A stretch of 64,000 nt of DNA from Apostichopus japonicus (taxonomy: Eukaryota; Echinodermata; Holothuroidea; Aspidochirotida; Stichopodidae), in NCBI RefSeq assembly GCF_037975245.1, contig NC_092576.1, positions 510,501-574,500 on the forward strand, written 5' to 3'. Under the pieces are notes generated by a model. It searched no databases. It was given only the letters and a program-made list of their open reading frames with translations, and was not told where the DNA came from. Positions 13,423 to 25,695 of this stretch are shown piece after piece. The translations under genes and the position numbers were made by a program. Within the stretch, counting starts at the first letter, position 1. Every line of letters starts with the position of its first letter.

Positions 13423-13755
13423 TTAATCATTCACTGAGCATTTGTCTAAGGTGACGTATGGTTCCATTTGAATATTAACCACTCCAGCAATCCAGTAGCT
13501 AGGGTAGGGCATATCCCCTCCAATATCAGGCTTGTGTTCTCCCACCCCCATCCCCTTAATTTGTCCCACCATCATGTCAACAAAACCTTTACAAGTAACA
13601 GCACATGAATATTGTGGCCCTCCTTTAATTATCAGTGCCCTTCCATACATTTTAAATGCACCTTCAACTCTGAGCACCTGCTCCCCATGGTCAAAAACAT
13701 CTCTGTAAAGCTGTCTCCCTACATTTTGTTCCAAAAATGTGATCACGTGGCCTTT
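13423..13755 (-). CDS. Unrecognised open frame, possible exon or pseudogene
   Basis: A frame of about 110 residues runs from just after a TAA near 13,762 to a TAA at 13,423. It has a more coding-like composition than its surroundings (HGEQVLRVEGAFKMYGRAL, ALIIKGGPQYSCAVTCKGF, ending DKCSVND). A potential AG acceptor just before GCCACGTG would enter it in phase 1, matching the introns of the Ig gene further upstream, but the pyrimidine tract is poor. There is no signal peptide and no membrane span. A second coding-like frame (13,208-13,408, containing LNLSEGSSKIAAFF) lies in another frame directly downstream, so a frameshifted pseudogene is possible. No family was recognised. Confidence 0.3.
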   Translation of the reverse strand, partial: KGHVITFLEQNVGRQLYRDVFDHGEQVLRVEGAFKMYGRALIIKGGPQYSCAVTCKGFVDMMVGQIKGMGVGEHKPDIGGDMPYPSYWIAGVVNIQMEPYVTLDKCSVND

Positions 13756-14429
13756 AGCATTTTACATTATTAAATGCATTGTAGACATATAGTTTATAAA
13801 TCCACACGCCCACTCATTACATGCTCACTCCCACTTCAAAAATGTCCTTATGTAACATGCAGTCACTGAGAACAAGCTTACTGTTTCTTTGGAATCTCTG
13901 CTTTAATGCTATATATTGACTTCCAAATCAAGCATTCCTACTACCGCAACCAGTTCCATACTATTTAGCAATTTACTCACCAATCAGCGTGGCCCGTATT
14001 AAACGATTATACTGGGAGAGGTCATCTTTACCTGCAGAGAGCAACATGACATATACTGATAAATGGTGGCTCAAAGTGATGGCAGATAACTACAAGTTAA
14101 AACAAATAAGAATGCATATTAATAGTAAAAGCATTTCTTCATGCTTAAGTAATATTGGTGCGTACTACTTCCAAGGAAAGAGAAAGCATTCTCTGCAAAA
14201 CAAGGTATTTTCATATATTTGAAAATAATATGCTCAAAAACATTTGTGTAATAAGTTATAAGGACTGCTTGTCTAGCAAGGTAGCATGCCTAAATATATA
14301 TTGGAGTGTGCCCCAATGCAACTGTTTCTATTACATGGTTTTACCTTTAATCAGACCATATATTTATAATTTATAAAAGATGTTTGATACAAGTTTAAAG
14401 TTATCACATGTTTACAAGGATTTCAGCCT

Positions 14430-15650
14430 TTGACACCTGTTGACCTCACATGGTTTTTGACCTCTCCAGAAAACAATCTGGTTCATTTCCCGACTAAGGT
14501 GGATCACATACCAAGTGTGAAGTTCATTAAACCTGTACTTTTTTGTCTATATTGTTTCACCTCTGTTGACCTCAAATAACCAATGTCCTTTACCAAAAAA
14601 GTAGTGTTCTTATACTCACTGAGATGGATTCTCATAGTGAGTATGAACTTCACTAAACCTTTGCTAATGAACTGATGCTTTATAATAGGTTTTCAGATTT
14701 GACCTCTATCAATCTCACATCACCATGGACCTTCACAAAGAAGGATTGGAGTTTTGTACTAAGGTGGAGCAACATACGTAATATGGAATTCATACAAATT
14801 TATATTTTGGAGTTACAGTGTTTACATGCCAAGGCGTCACAGACACAAACAAGTATATGCTATCACCATCACATAGATTCCTTTTCCCTTCGACAAGGAA
14901 TCAAAATGAAGGATTAAAGCCTTGCCAAATTAATAATTTAATGCAACATGACTGACAAGATTTCAAGTTTTATGTCATTGCTGAATCCGCATGATCAGCA
15001 AGTTTCTCGCACTCAAGTGGTCCTGGTTACAAGGTTTTCATACTTCGACCAACAGTGACCTCAGATAACCAGTGTGGTGACCTCAGATGACCTTCATCAT
15101 TACAAAACATTTGGATTTATTTACCTAATAATGTGGATACCCAAATTAATTATGAAGCTCAAGAGTTACTTAAAATAGGAACATTTTATTTACAGGGTTT
15201 TCAGACATCTGGTGAACTCAAATGACTAACTGTATGACCTCTACAACAATCAATACCATATTTGTCTTTAAAAATTGGACCACAGATCTAGTATGAAGCT
15301 GATCAAATTTAACATTTTAATTTATTGTGTCCAGAGACCTCAGATGACCTTTCTCCTCGACAAAGACAATAGGTCTGTTAATGACTAAGACAGATCCATG
15401 TATTAAATATAAACTTCCAAACCTTAACTTAGAATGTTTTTACATTAACAAGATTTATGTTTTTTTACATTTTGTCTCCTGGAAACCTTGTGTGACCTTT
15501 CAGTCCTATGATAACCAATAAGGACCTGGAATCCTTAAAAAGGAATGCAAACACTGATAGGGCAATTAATCAACCATGTACTCCTTGTGTCCCTTATGGT
15601 TAACATGCCAAGGATATCACATACATGCATACACACACCATTAATGCTGA
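14430..15650. repeat. Second TGACCT-rich degenerate array with terminal CA tract and hairpin
   Basis: This is the same unit type as at 10.0-11.7 kb, with GTGGATC..ATACCAAGTGTGAAGTTC-like cores at about 14,498, 14,623, 14,760, 15,130, 15,285 and 15,395. A module following one unit has GGCGTCACAGACACAAAC, then CATCACATAGATTCC, then a hairpin at 14,876-14,902 (GATTCCTT...AAGGAATC), then CAAAA. A decayed version of the CA-rich tail is at about 15,600-15,640. Confidence 0.65.
14876..14902 (+). repeat. Terminal hairpin GATTCCTT...AAGGAATC, copy 1
   Basis: Perfect 8-bp arms around an 11-nt loop, preceded by a CA-containing tract. The same module recurs at 20,060-20,084 and 63,810-63,837. Confidence 0.75.
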
Positions 15651-15738
15651 ATAGATTATGTTGGCTTATCAAATGTAGCCTGCCCTACAATATCAGATGC
15701 ATGAGAAAAAACATATAGTAATAGTAGATATTGCTTAC

Positions 15739-16089
15739 AGTCTGAAGGTAATAGAAGTTCTACTTGAGTTGAGAACACTTGAGGGGAGTCAGCTGAAAGA
15801 CTGGATACTTTACATTGAAGAGTAACACGGTTAATTGAAAGACTAGTAACTGTAACAGTTGAGTTAAGAGTGATGTTAACAGTTCCATCCTCATTATCGC
15901 TAATGGAAAATTGATCATCCAGCGATACATCTTCTGATGAGTCAGGAGTGATGATCAACCATTGAAGGGAAACTTCTTGTGAGACTCTATGCATGGAACA
16001 AGTCAGTACATCTGTTCTCTGTACATCCAACACTACATGTTGCTGACTAGTCAATCCATTTATCACTGGGAAAGCTGGCAGGCAGTCAA
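15739..16089 (-). CDS. Ig-domain exon 6 (fifth Ig domain) of the Ig-superfamily gene
   Basis: This phase 1-1 exon of 351 nt is entered at ATTTAG|TTGAC and left at GACT|GTAAGC. It encodes one Ig-like domain. After FDCLPAFP comes VINGLTSQQHVVLDV, then the B-strand cysteine in LTCSMH, the core tryptophan in LQWLI, and the F-strand cysteine in VTLQCKV, closing with VELLLPSD. The motif NITLNST gives two N-glycosylation sites. An additional cysteine in the linker (DCLP) could pair with another chain or domain. It is most similar to the exon at 17,068 by the GLT(N/S)QQHV start and the ELLLP ending, which indicates tandem exon duplication. The reading frame continues into an unlocated next exon, because the donor is intact and no stop occurs before it. 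Confidence 0.88.
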
Positions 16090-17067
16090 CTAAATGGACA
16101 AGACAATAAAACAATGCTTAAAGTGAAAAGTGATAATATATCCAATTCATGACAGTAGAACTGCAAATGCGAGTATACTGTTTATATAGGTACAGTAGTT
16201 TAATAATTCCATGTGACTTATCTTATATTACTTATCAAAAAAAATATTTTTTAATATCATCTTATTGATACTCCACAGTACATCAACCAAAAGGGGATGG
16301 TACATCTACAAGACAAGTTTTGATGAGTTTACTAAATCACTTCTTTGGTAATATATACTGTCCAATGCTGAAAAAATATTAAAAATTTAAACTTCATTGA
16401 TTCTGCATGTATGTGAACTAAACTTGGTTCATATGAAAATATCAGGGATCAGAAAGCTAGCAAAAGCTAAGACTGCCTAGGTCATCAACCACTTTCTACA
16501 TTGATGCCTGGCTTGTCACCATGGAAACAGTAATGTCCTGTCAGACAAATCAAGTGCCCAAAATGGTCTGAGCAGAGAATTACCACTGCCCAGTGCAAAT
16601 GATACCGCTTCACATCAGTGTTTCAATTAAATGTTTTTTCTTTTCATAAGAGTGTATTTATCTGTAAATTGATAAAATGTTTGGTTGTTTTATATCATCT
16701 TCCCCTATCTCAGCACAAGAAGGGTCCTCACTACTGAAGAAATTTTTCACTCACCAGAGTACCTATATCCCTTGGGTGGATATGCTTCACTTGGGGTTGC
16801 ACTGAATGACTAGTAGACTCAGAGATCACACTACATTGAGATCATATTACAATTGGTAAAAAACGTGATAAGCTAAACTGTACCCTTGGAACTTAAGTAT
16901 TTTGGCTGCAAAGAACAGATATAATATGGAAATAACCCATTATGTCTACATTTTAAGTACCTCTTTATGACATTTATACAATGAACACTGTATTTGTGCA
17001 AAATGCTCATTAATGTGCACACAGCAAAGTCAACAATCTACTTGATGTAACTTTTCATGGGGCTTAC

Positions 17068-17415
17068 AGTTTGCAGGAAGAAGAAGCTCTGCTGTGGTGA
17101 TCTCTGGGTACCATTGATCAGCTGGAGCTGCTACCTTGCAATGGAGAGTAACACGGAGAACTGATGGATTGGGGACACTCAGCGTGGAGTGAAGTGAGAG
17201 GTCATAAGTCCCATCTCCATTGTCTCTTGTGTGAGTGCGATGATCAGTTATGATGATCCCATCAGATGAGGGGTTGATGATGTCCCATTTCAGATACCCA
17301 GATTTTGATACTCCATTCCACAAGCAAGTCAGTTCATCCTCTCTGTTGATATCTAGGATAACATGTTGCTGATTGGTCAATCCATTTACTGTAGGATACC
17401 TTTGCCGATGTCCAT
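17068..17415 (-). CDS. Ig-domain exon 5 (fourth Ig domain) of the Ig-superfamily gene
   Basis: Phase 1-1 exon of 348 nt, acceptor TTGTAG|ATGGAC and donor AACT|GTAAGC. The domain shows TVNGLTNQQHVILDI at its start, B-strand cysteine in LTCLWN, core tryptophan in LKWDI, a DGTYDLSLHSTLSV segment that fits the D-E strands, and F-strand cysteine in VTLHCKV. It ends AELLLPAN. All landmarks of a complete Ig fold are present. The intron on its 5' side is about 6.6 kb (17,416-24,006) and carries the TGACCT arrays. The close match to exons at 15,739 and 25,696 supports origin by exon duplication. Confidence 0.9.
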
Positions 17416-18239
17416 CTACAAGATAAAACATTCAAACCTTGGTTTAAGCATTCAATGAATCAATGGCTGCATTATTGAGCAACTTTGGCAAAAATTTCAT
17501 GAAGTATGTGATTTCCTGCACATGATTCTTAAAGTAAATTTTCCAGATTATTCTAGTAAAATATGCTAGAATTTCTGATATTATTGATAATCAATACAAA
17601 CTTGACCAAGACATTCATAAATTTGAAGTAATTCTTTAAAGCAGGGGAGGAAATATACTATGTACAGTATTCATATTTTGAGCTCTGTTATTGAAACATC
17701 TTTGGCTTCTTCATGAGTAGCAATATAGGATTAAAGAAATCAAATGACACATTAAACAGGAACAAAACTTTGAATGGGCTCTGTTAAAAATACTCTTCAG
17801 TGCATATAGCACAGTAGCAATCATATCAAAGATCAAATCATTATGATAATTTTATGTCTTGACACTCTTTGCTAAAATGGTTTCTATCAGGTTCATGATC
17901 ACACTACTAACAGCTTCAAATTGAAGCTTGATATGAAAGGCCAAATAGTTTAGTCTTTAAAATGTTCATAGTGCTTTTGAAGTAGGGTTATTGTGTATAG
18001 TATGTACATATAGGGCTAGCATAAATATTATTCATTAATATTCTTTAGGTTAGTTGTCACACCAATGCCGAGTCAAAACATCCAGTTTTAGGTTTAATTT
18101 AATTTTCGTTTGTGAAACCAAGAAGTTTTGGGGATTTCGGGCTTTTACGACAGTCGCTTTCTGAAGAATGGCTAGAAGCAAGTAGGCCTATAAACACACA
18201 ACATTGCATGGTGCTTTGAGCAAGACCAGGAGCACCAAT

Positions 18240-19720
18240 AGCAAATTCGTATACTGATCTTACATGGACCTTTTGACCTTGGTTTCAGATGTAGTTAAAT
18301 CTCCTGATTCCAAAAATCAACACGACAAGTCTGTACAGCCATCGTAACTCCGACCGAAAACTTTGACCCCATATAACTTCGCACACAAAGGTCACACTGG
18401 GATTAACCTATCAATATTTATGATCGGAAGGTACCCTTGACATCTGAAAATAGCATCGAAACTGTACAAATCCCCAAAACACTTAAAGGTCACCAGAGGT
18501 CAAATTGAGGTCAAGGGTCACCCTGATGCGGGTTGACAATTAGATTACATTGAAGCAACTCCCAACTCTAACGGACAATTCGTTCTCAAGTTATCGCAAA
18601 AATACTTGTTTCTTAACATTAATTGACCTTTGGTGACCTTGGATCACATGACCATTAAGTTTGAAAATATACCCCTATACCATTTGCAACTTGTCCCAAA
18701 ATATCAACTGTGTCACACCTTGGCACTGGGAGTTATTGCACTAAATGTCTCAAAATTAACTTTGACCTCATATAACTTCACACACAAAGGTCACCGTTGA
18801 CATTTTTGATTGGTGAGACGTGAATATAGCATCAAAACTGTAAAAATTCAAACATTTTTTCTTGGCCCATTTTCTCACCCAAAATACTAGTTTTTAAAAT
18901 TAATTGACCTTTGGTGACCTCGGATCACATGACCGTTCAGTTTGAAAATATTCCTCTATACTATTTTCAACTTGTCTCAAAATATTAACCTTTTCACACC
19001 TTGGCACTGGGAGCTATTGCATTAAATGTCTGAAAATTAACTTTGACCTTGTATAACTTTACACACAAAGGTCACCCGGGTGTCACCCCTTTGACATTTT
19101 TGATCGGAAGGTACCTTTGATATCCAAATCTAGCATCAAAACCAAAAATTTTCTTTTTCGCCTGTTTTCTCCCAAACTAAGCATATTTTTTCTAATGTGA
19201 CCTTTTGACCTTGGTTTCAAATGTAGTTTGATCTCCTGATTCCAAAAATCAACACGACAAGTCTGTACAGCCATCCTAACTCCAACCGAAAACTTTGACC
19301 CCAAATAAGTTCGCACACAAAGGTCACACTGGGGTTAACCTATCAATATTTATGATCGGAAGGTACCTTTGACATCTGAAAATAGCATCGAAAACACTTA
19401 AAGGTCACCAGAGGTCAAATTGAGGTCAAGGGTCACCCAGATGCGGGTCGACAATTGGATTACATTGAAGCAACTCCCAACCCTAACGGACAATTTGTTC
19501 TCAAGTTATCGCAAAAATACTTGTTTTATAACATTAATTGACCTTTGGTGACCTCAGATCACATGACTGTTAAGTTTCAAAATGTTTTCCTAACCAGTTC
19601 ACAACTTGTCCCAAAATATCAACCTTGTCGCTTATTGGCACTGGGAGTTACTGCAGTTTTATTATTTTGGGTTGTTGGGCCATAACTGACCTTTGGTGAC
19701 CTTTGTGGGCACCAAAAACA
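18240..19720. repeat. Intronic tandem-duplicated repeat rich in TGACCT/AGGTCA
   Basis: A block beginning GACCTTTTGACCTTGG at 18,267 recurs at 19,199, an offset of 932 bp, with near-identical sequence over about 380 bp. Shorter phrases recur inside: ACACACAAAGGTCAC appears at about 18,375, 18,780, 19,060 and 19,313, and ATTGACCTTTGGTGACCT at about 18,621, 18,900 and 19,547. It lies in the long intron of the Ig gene. Confidence 0.8.
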
Positions 19721-19819
19721 ATAGAGCTTATCTACTCACTATGGGCCACCCACCCACCAAGATTGATCATGATCAGTCAATCCCTTGTTGAGTTATCATG
19801 CATACAAGCTAAAGCGTCA

Positions 19820-20100
19820 CACACACACATACACGCATGTTTGTGTTTCATTCAGACCGAGGACCCCATTGTATTTTCCATTGTTCAAATCCACGTACCC
19901 TAACTTTAATAATACCCCATACAATAGAATTCTTCCGAGGACGTGGTGATTCTTTAGAAATCACAACCGAGTACCTGAAATTCGTTTGTTTAAGTCCTTG
20001 GTCAGATAGCAAAACAAACGCACGCATACACACACACCCACGCCAACCTGAATACATAGGGTCCTTTGCTTTTAGCAAGGAACCAAAAACATTAATTTCA
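19820..20100 (+). repeat. CA tract plus terminal hairpin module, copy 2
   Basis: GCGTCACACACACACATACA at about 19,814 and a second CA-rich run at about 20,020-20,042 precede a hairpin at 20,060-20,084 (GGTCCTTTGC...GCAAGGAACC, two mismatched positions), followed by AAAAAC. The layout matches 14,840-14,905 and 63,765-63,840. Confidence 0.65.
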
Positions 20101-20109
20101 CGCATATAT

Positions 20110-21770
20110 GCATGAAATTAGAGGAAAGCATAATTTATGCTTTTGTGAGAAACTTGTAGAGGGAACATTAATGGATTAATTTGTTTTGATAAGGGGAAAA
20201 TAAAACAACAATGGCTACAGCAGTGTTATGCAGAACACATGCACATGCTGTAAGGGTACATCACCACAAGTATACATATTATATACCTGTAGAGTTTAGA
20301 CATGAAAATTCGATCAATTGTCAATGCCAGTTGCTTCTGTCAAGAACAAATTACATGTGAAAGTTTAACTCTAAATTCATGAAAAAATGTCAATCTTTTT
20401 GGTCACCATTGACGGATGACCAAATGTTGTTCATATTCCCGATGTAATAGACCTGCCTCCTCATTAGCTTAGAGGCTTCATTTGATCCACAGGATTTGAC
20501 AATGGGGCTTATTGGTATCACTGTAAAGCTAAAGGAACTGAAGGCTTTGATTTCCTAAAGACATCTCATGGAACATGTGTAGTTAATGAATGACTTGTGC
20601 ATAATTTGCATAGGAGTGTGACTACAGTATGGGACATTAGATTTTGATGACATAACTAGTTCATTCAACTATTTGTATTTTTCTGATTTTGGAATTTATT
20701 GACCAATCCGTTGCAAGCTTTTGACTATTGTTTAAAGTTTCTTTATTTGATTAGCTATTTCCAATGCTGAATGTCACATACCTGTATCACAAGTTCCTAA
20801 GGTCTTTATAAAAAATGGAAGTGATCAATTTTAATGATATTTTGTAAAGTTCTAATTTCCATTAAAGGTTATCAAAACAAATACAATTTGTTGTGAAATT
20901 TAATTCATACTAATGATATAATTTAAAAAATTGACATATATGGGAGTACTGTATGGGACACAGCGTGATGTATGGGACATACAGTATGTTGTGTGTTACC
21001 AACCAAATTCCTACAGTGCAGATTATCCTTCTGACTCTTTTAGGTGATGATACTGTCCTAACCAATTTTTACTCTTCCACGACTGTCTAGAAGTTAAATA
21101 GTCGCACACATGATTGATAATCCCTGAATAGGTCATACATTGGGTATGGTGGTAGGGTAAAGGGAACAGTGTGGCGAGCAGTTCTTCACAACGAGCTGTG
21201 TGCTATTGTATAATTCAGTGAGTGGCAGACACATTTGGGAAAGTGTGTATTGATGTCTATGCTAAATAAGAGTCCTTTCAGTACCAGGCTACCAGCCACA
21301 CTGATTACATAGAGCAGTGAACATCTTATTGGAAACCACTGCATGGCACAAAACTCACTTATAAGATACATTTTATTATGATGTATACACTATGTTTACC
21401 AGTGTATACTTTTACAATATTTCAGCAGCCATCAAGTCTTTCTAAATGGCCACAACGTTAACATGTGCACCAGATTGTACCATGACCACAAACATCAGTT
21501 CATAATAGCTTGAAGAGCATTCAAAGATGGTTACAGTCACTGTTCCAATTAAAACCATCCAGATAACCATTTAGAAGTAATTGCTCTGATAATGTAATGT
21601 GAAAATGAACCAAGGATATAGAAATGTCACTTGTAGGGAATTGGCATGCTGTATATTTGGACAAGTTTGAGCCTTGGTAGTCTGGTACTGTATGTTGGAT
21701 AGCTAAACAATTTAATGATATTGTTGGAAAGATACATCTCAACTCTCTTCAACAATGTGTGATTGGACAT
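20110..21770. other. Intronic sequence, nothing recognised
   Basis: Part of the long Ig-gene intron. AT-rich; the phrase GTATGGGACA recurs at about 20,627, 20,951 and 20,970. No exon with Ig landmarks or other supported feature was found. Confidence 0.4.
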
Positions 21771-21774
21771 ATGC

Positions 21775-23350
21775 CTGCACGGTAAACCGGTTTTAGTACT
21801 GAAACCGTTTTTTCCGACCGAATTTCGGTACTATTTTTTATTTTAAGAAAACCGAAAAAACCGAAATGTGAATTGCAAATACTGGAAAAAAACAAAGTTT
21901 GTTGACTTTGGTTTCTCCTATTTACCGTTCTTTTTGCAATATGAAAGTAAATTGCAACAAGAGAAAGCTATTCTGATAGACGACATTGTCAGCTACGATA
22001 GGCACACGCCATTACCATGCAGTGCTTGAGGGTGGATAGCTAGGCCTAACATTAGGCTATGCAGCCCTTATATGCGTGCAACAGTTAGGTACCTTGTAGT
22101 ATTGAACTGACCTTGGTGGCCAACGTTAGTAGTTGTGAAAAGTACACACCCAAATGACGAGATGCAGTTCAAAATAAATTGTTATATCCAACGTGTTTGT
22201 CCTCTCTGTGTTGTTCTTATTATTTAACTTCAATTTAAGAGTAGAGGATATGGAGAAAATCTTTGCAAACACATTGATCACAGTTCGTGTTAAAAAACTG
22301 AACGTTAAAACTTCAAAGGTACATTGCGCAATCCACAATACCATACGACATGTACAGTCGCGGGGGGGGGGGGGGCGAGGGGCTCTGTGAGTTTAACAAC
22401 TAAGATACAACATGTAACATGAGAACAATCACAGTACATTATTCACAAGAGACACCTGGCGTCAGGCTTGAGTCAAGGAATATTAAAGGAGACTAAAGGA
22501 GTAAAAATGTTGCATGCATGGCTGGAAATTACAGATGTTGCTGTTGGGACAGTTTTCCTTTGTACGCTAATAGATTTTATTTTCTTTGCCGGAGTTTTAT
22601 TTTAACATTTCTTCTTCTCAGTTATCAGACAAGGCATCTCTCAGTGGGTTTTTTCGTTTACGTTGATGAACACATGTTTCCAACTTAAACGTTAACAATT
22701 TATATTCTTTGCCGACCTAATCCCCGCTTTTGCCAGCGATATTTTTCAACTTGTACTTGAAAGTGTAGACGGTAAATTCTCTTCACTCCTTGAAAAGAAA
22801 TTTATTTTACCGCCAAGATACCACCCGCGAACATGGCTAGAGCCTCGTGCAATTTGGTACCTTCGAACACTTTGTCAGCCACTACTGAGTAAATTGGACC
22901 AATCATATTGAAAAGCCTTTTTTTACGATCTCCAATTGGTCATAATGGGGTACGCTCGGCCCTCATCTCCGAAAATATAACATATAATATAATATAACAT
23001 GACCGTGATATTTTTTCTGAACACGAATTTGAACTTCGTGAAGTACAGTAAACACAAGACAAACGATACATGTACGTGATATGTTAAAACTTTAAAAAAA
23101 AACTTCAGTTTAGTTAATTTTATTTATTCTCCTTATTTTTAACCCTTTACTGCGAACGAACAGACTTGAACCCGCTGTTGGTAAAGCTTCAAAAGTACGC
23201 ATCTTAGCGATCAAGATTTGGATGTTTTCAATGCAATTCGGGAGGGGGAAAAAAAACGGTTTTTGAGCCAGATACGGTTTTTGAGCCAGATTCGGTTTTT
23301 TGCTAGAGAAAATCCGGTTGTAAGTTTTCACGAAACCGTGCAAGCTTAAT
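21775..23350. repeat. CGGTTT-rich possible TIR element in the intron
   Basis: The left side has TGCACGGTAAACCGGTTTTA and a run of ACCGAAAAAACCGAAA. The right side has three near-identical copies of CGGTTTTTGAGCCAGAT at about 23,256-23,300, followed by GAAACCGTGCAAGC near 23,333. The outer GCACGGTTT / AAACCGTGC pair is inverted, as expected of a TIR element. A 14-nt G run lies near 22,362. No target duplication was seen. Confidence 0.35.
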
Positions 23351-24006
23351 TGGACAGAATGTTTTCTGCAGCAAGGAGTGTGACATTCAGACAGTTCTGT
23401 CATCAACCGTAAAACCTGATAAAAATTACATGAGACAACTTTGCCAATCTCAGCATCAAGAACCTCAGATATTCTGTCATTTATGGTGCTGCAATCTTTC
23501 TTCAAGCAGTAAGTCTTTCTTATAGACTATTTTGTACCTGACTAAACTATTATCTGCTTGTACTGTACATATCATGATATCAATGTACATAACATTTCTT
23601 GTTTCTTTTTGCTTGATATGCATGATTAACTGTATTGTATATTTTGCTTTAAACTGGAGAAAAAAAATGAAATGAAACTGAAAATCTCAGTGAGGGTCCT
23701 TTAAAAACTGGAGTCTAAGTTTAATATTACAGTACAGTATATTTTGATTAAGAGCTATATTTTAATTTGCCTTGACTCAGACTTTTCTATTAAAGTAGAT
23801 TGCTTAACCATGTTAATGTTTACCTTAAGCTAATGTTAACTTTGATCATATTAAAGACAGGTATGAGCATGCTCCCTCTTTCCCCCCCCCCCCCAAAAAT
23901 AAAAATTTTTGTTCCAGTTCTGTTGAGCTAGAAATGTAGGTTTGGTAGACAAATTTGTTCTTAAATGAGTATTTTCGCTTTTGGCATGGTTCTGAAGGGA
24001 GCTTAC

Positions 24007-24330
24007 CTTTAATGATAAGTTCAACAGTTGTGGCCCGCACAATTTCTCTACCAATCGATAGCCTACACTCCAGAAGAGCATAAATGGCATCAGGGGGGAA
24101 CCTTAACCATAAGTTACGATTGATGGTAACTGTCCCATCCACCTGATCCCTTGGTGGAGTACTGGTTTGCTCCTGTAACATCTGATTTGATAAAGCTGGA
24201 GTTACAATGACCCATTCCAGAGAAACATTTGGTAAAGCTTTATCCATGGCACACGTCAGGTGAACCTCTCTTTCTACATAACGGACTACACGTCGCTCAC
24301 CATTTGATCCATTTACCTCTGGGAAATTGG
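24007..24330 (-). CDS. Ig-domain exon 4 (third Ig domain) of the Ig-superfamily gene
   Basis: Phase 1-1 exon of 324 nt, acceptor CTTGTAG|CCAATT and donor AAAG|GTAAGC. The domain has EVNGSNGERRVVRYV at its start, B-strand cysteine in LTCAMD, tryptophan in LEWVIVTPA, and F-strand cysteine in LLECRL. It ends VELIIKG. It differs from its sister exons in lacking the NQQH sequence and in being about 8 codons shorter. The LTCAMD stretch is nevertheless closest to VNCAMD of the exon at 25,696. The first codon is completed by the last base of the previous exon. All core Ig residues are present, so it should fold. Confidence 0.88.
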
Positions 24331-24778
24331 CTACAAGATTAAAAGTGCAAACAAGAATTCATAATGATTCAACAATCTCCTTTCTATTTTTGCTTGAAGG
24401 TCATCAGCCCATTATATATTGTGTAGAGCAATCATGCAGTATGGGCAGTATTACCATTGCATCTTTACAACTACTAGTTATTAAAAGTAGGTCATATACA
24501 GTAAACCCAATCAGGATGTAAGCTTTTTCAAGGGAATGCAAACATTTTTGGGGACTTATGTCCCAGGGATGCAAACTTTTTTGCTCTAGTAACATTACTG
24601 GTACCAGCTATTAACCAACAACTGAATGCCACATTTGGCTACTATCCCACTTAATGTTGCAGAGTATTGCAATGCAAAGATATTTACATTTGACCCTTTA
24701 GCCTCATTAATATACATAAGATTAGTGCCAAAATCGATACATTCTTACTACAATACATCTAGCTGGATTGCTGGATTG

Positions 24779-25602
24779 CAACATTGACAATGACTAAAAC
24801 GTGCATAGCAAAGTGGGCGATGCTTTTGAGCCCTGGTATGGTACTTCAACCTTCATTCCTGTTTAATAAGTACTGTGCATGTTTCAAGGTCATTGTCAAT
24901 ACAATTGCTATTTCTAGTTTATATGCTTATAATTAAAAGATGCTAACATGTAAGTCCATCAATACATACATGTAAATGTGGACTTTCAAGCACAGTGTGC
25001 TTACAGAAGTAGTATATTCCACAAACTATCAAACTTATGTTGAGCAAATGAGTTAAATTTTTCAATCCTTAAATATCAGTACTATACATATTGCACCACT
25101 GGTGTAGCTTAAATGTTTTGCAACATCGACAATGACTAAAACGTGCATAGCAAAGTGGGCGATTTCTCCCACAGTGAAACTAACAGAAATGCTGTACTCA
25201 AAGCTGAAGACTTTGTAATTTCAGGAAGGTTTTTTGCCTAAGTTTGAATGAAAAATCCTTTAAGTTTGAGATTTACACTGTCCTGGTATTGCCTGTTTTC
25301 TACATGCTTTTGAGCCCTGGTATTGTACTTCAACCTTCATTCCTGTTTAATAAGTACTGTGCATGTTTCAAGGTCATTGTCAATACATTTGCTATTTCTA
25401 GTTTATATGCTTATAATTAAAAGATGCTAACATGTAAGTCCATCAATACATACATGTGCATGTGAACTTTCAGTGTGCTTACACTAGTAGTATATATTCC
25501 ACAAACTATCAAACTAATGTTGAGCAAATGAGTTATATTTTTCAATCCTTAAATATCAGTACTATACATATTGCACAACTGGTGTAGCTTAAATGTTTTG
25601 CA
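24779..25602. repeat. Recent tandem duplication inside an Ig-gene intron
   Basis: A unit of about 342 bp starting ACAATGACTAAAACGTGCAT and ending GTGTAGCTTAAATGTTTTGCA occurs twice in direct order (24,779-25,122 and 25,121-25,602), nearly identical. The second copy has about 142 bp extra directly after AAGTGGGCGAT (about 25,163-25,304) that the first copy lacks. Confidence 0.9.
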
Positions 25603-25695
25603 GATCTTATATAAGTTTTGTCCCAGATGGGGTGTAAATAGTTAATCAAATGCAATGTTTAACATTTATTTTAGCTTTAAAATAATTCAACTTAC

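Noticed and set aside
23110-23505. 131-codon minus-strand frame in the long Ig intron
   Set aside because: The first part looks protein-like, but the frame runs through CGGTTTTTGAGCCAG repeats and has no Ig landmarks or clean phase-1 borders.
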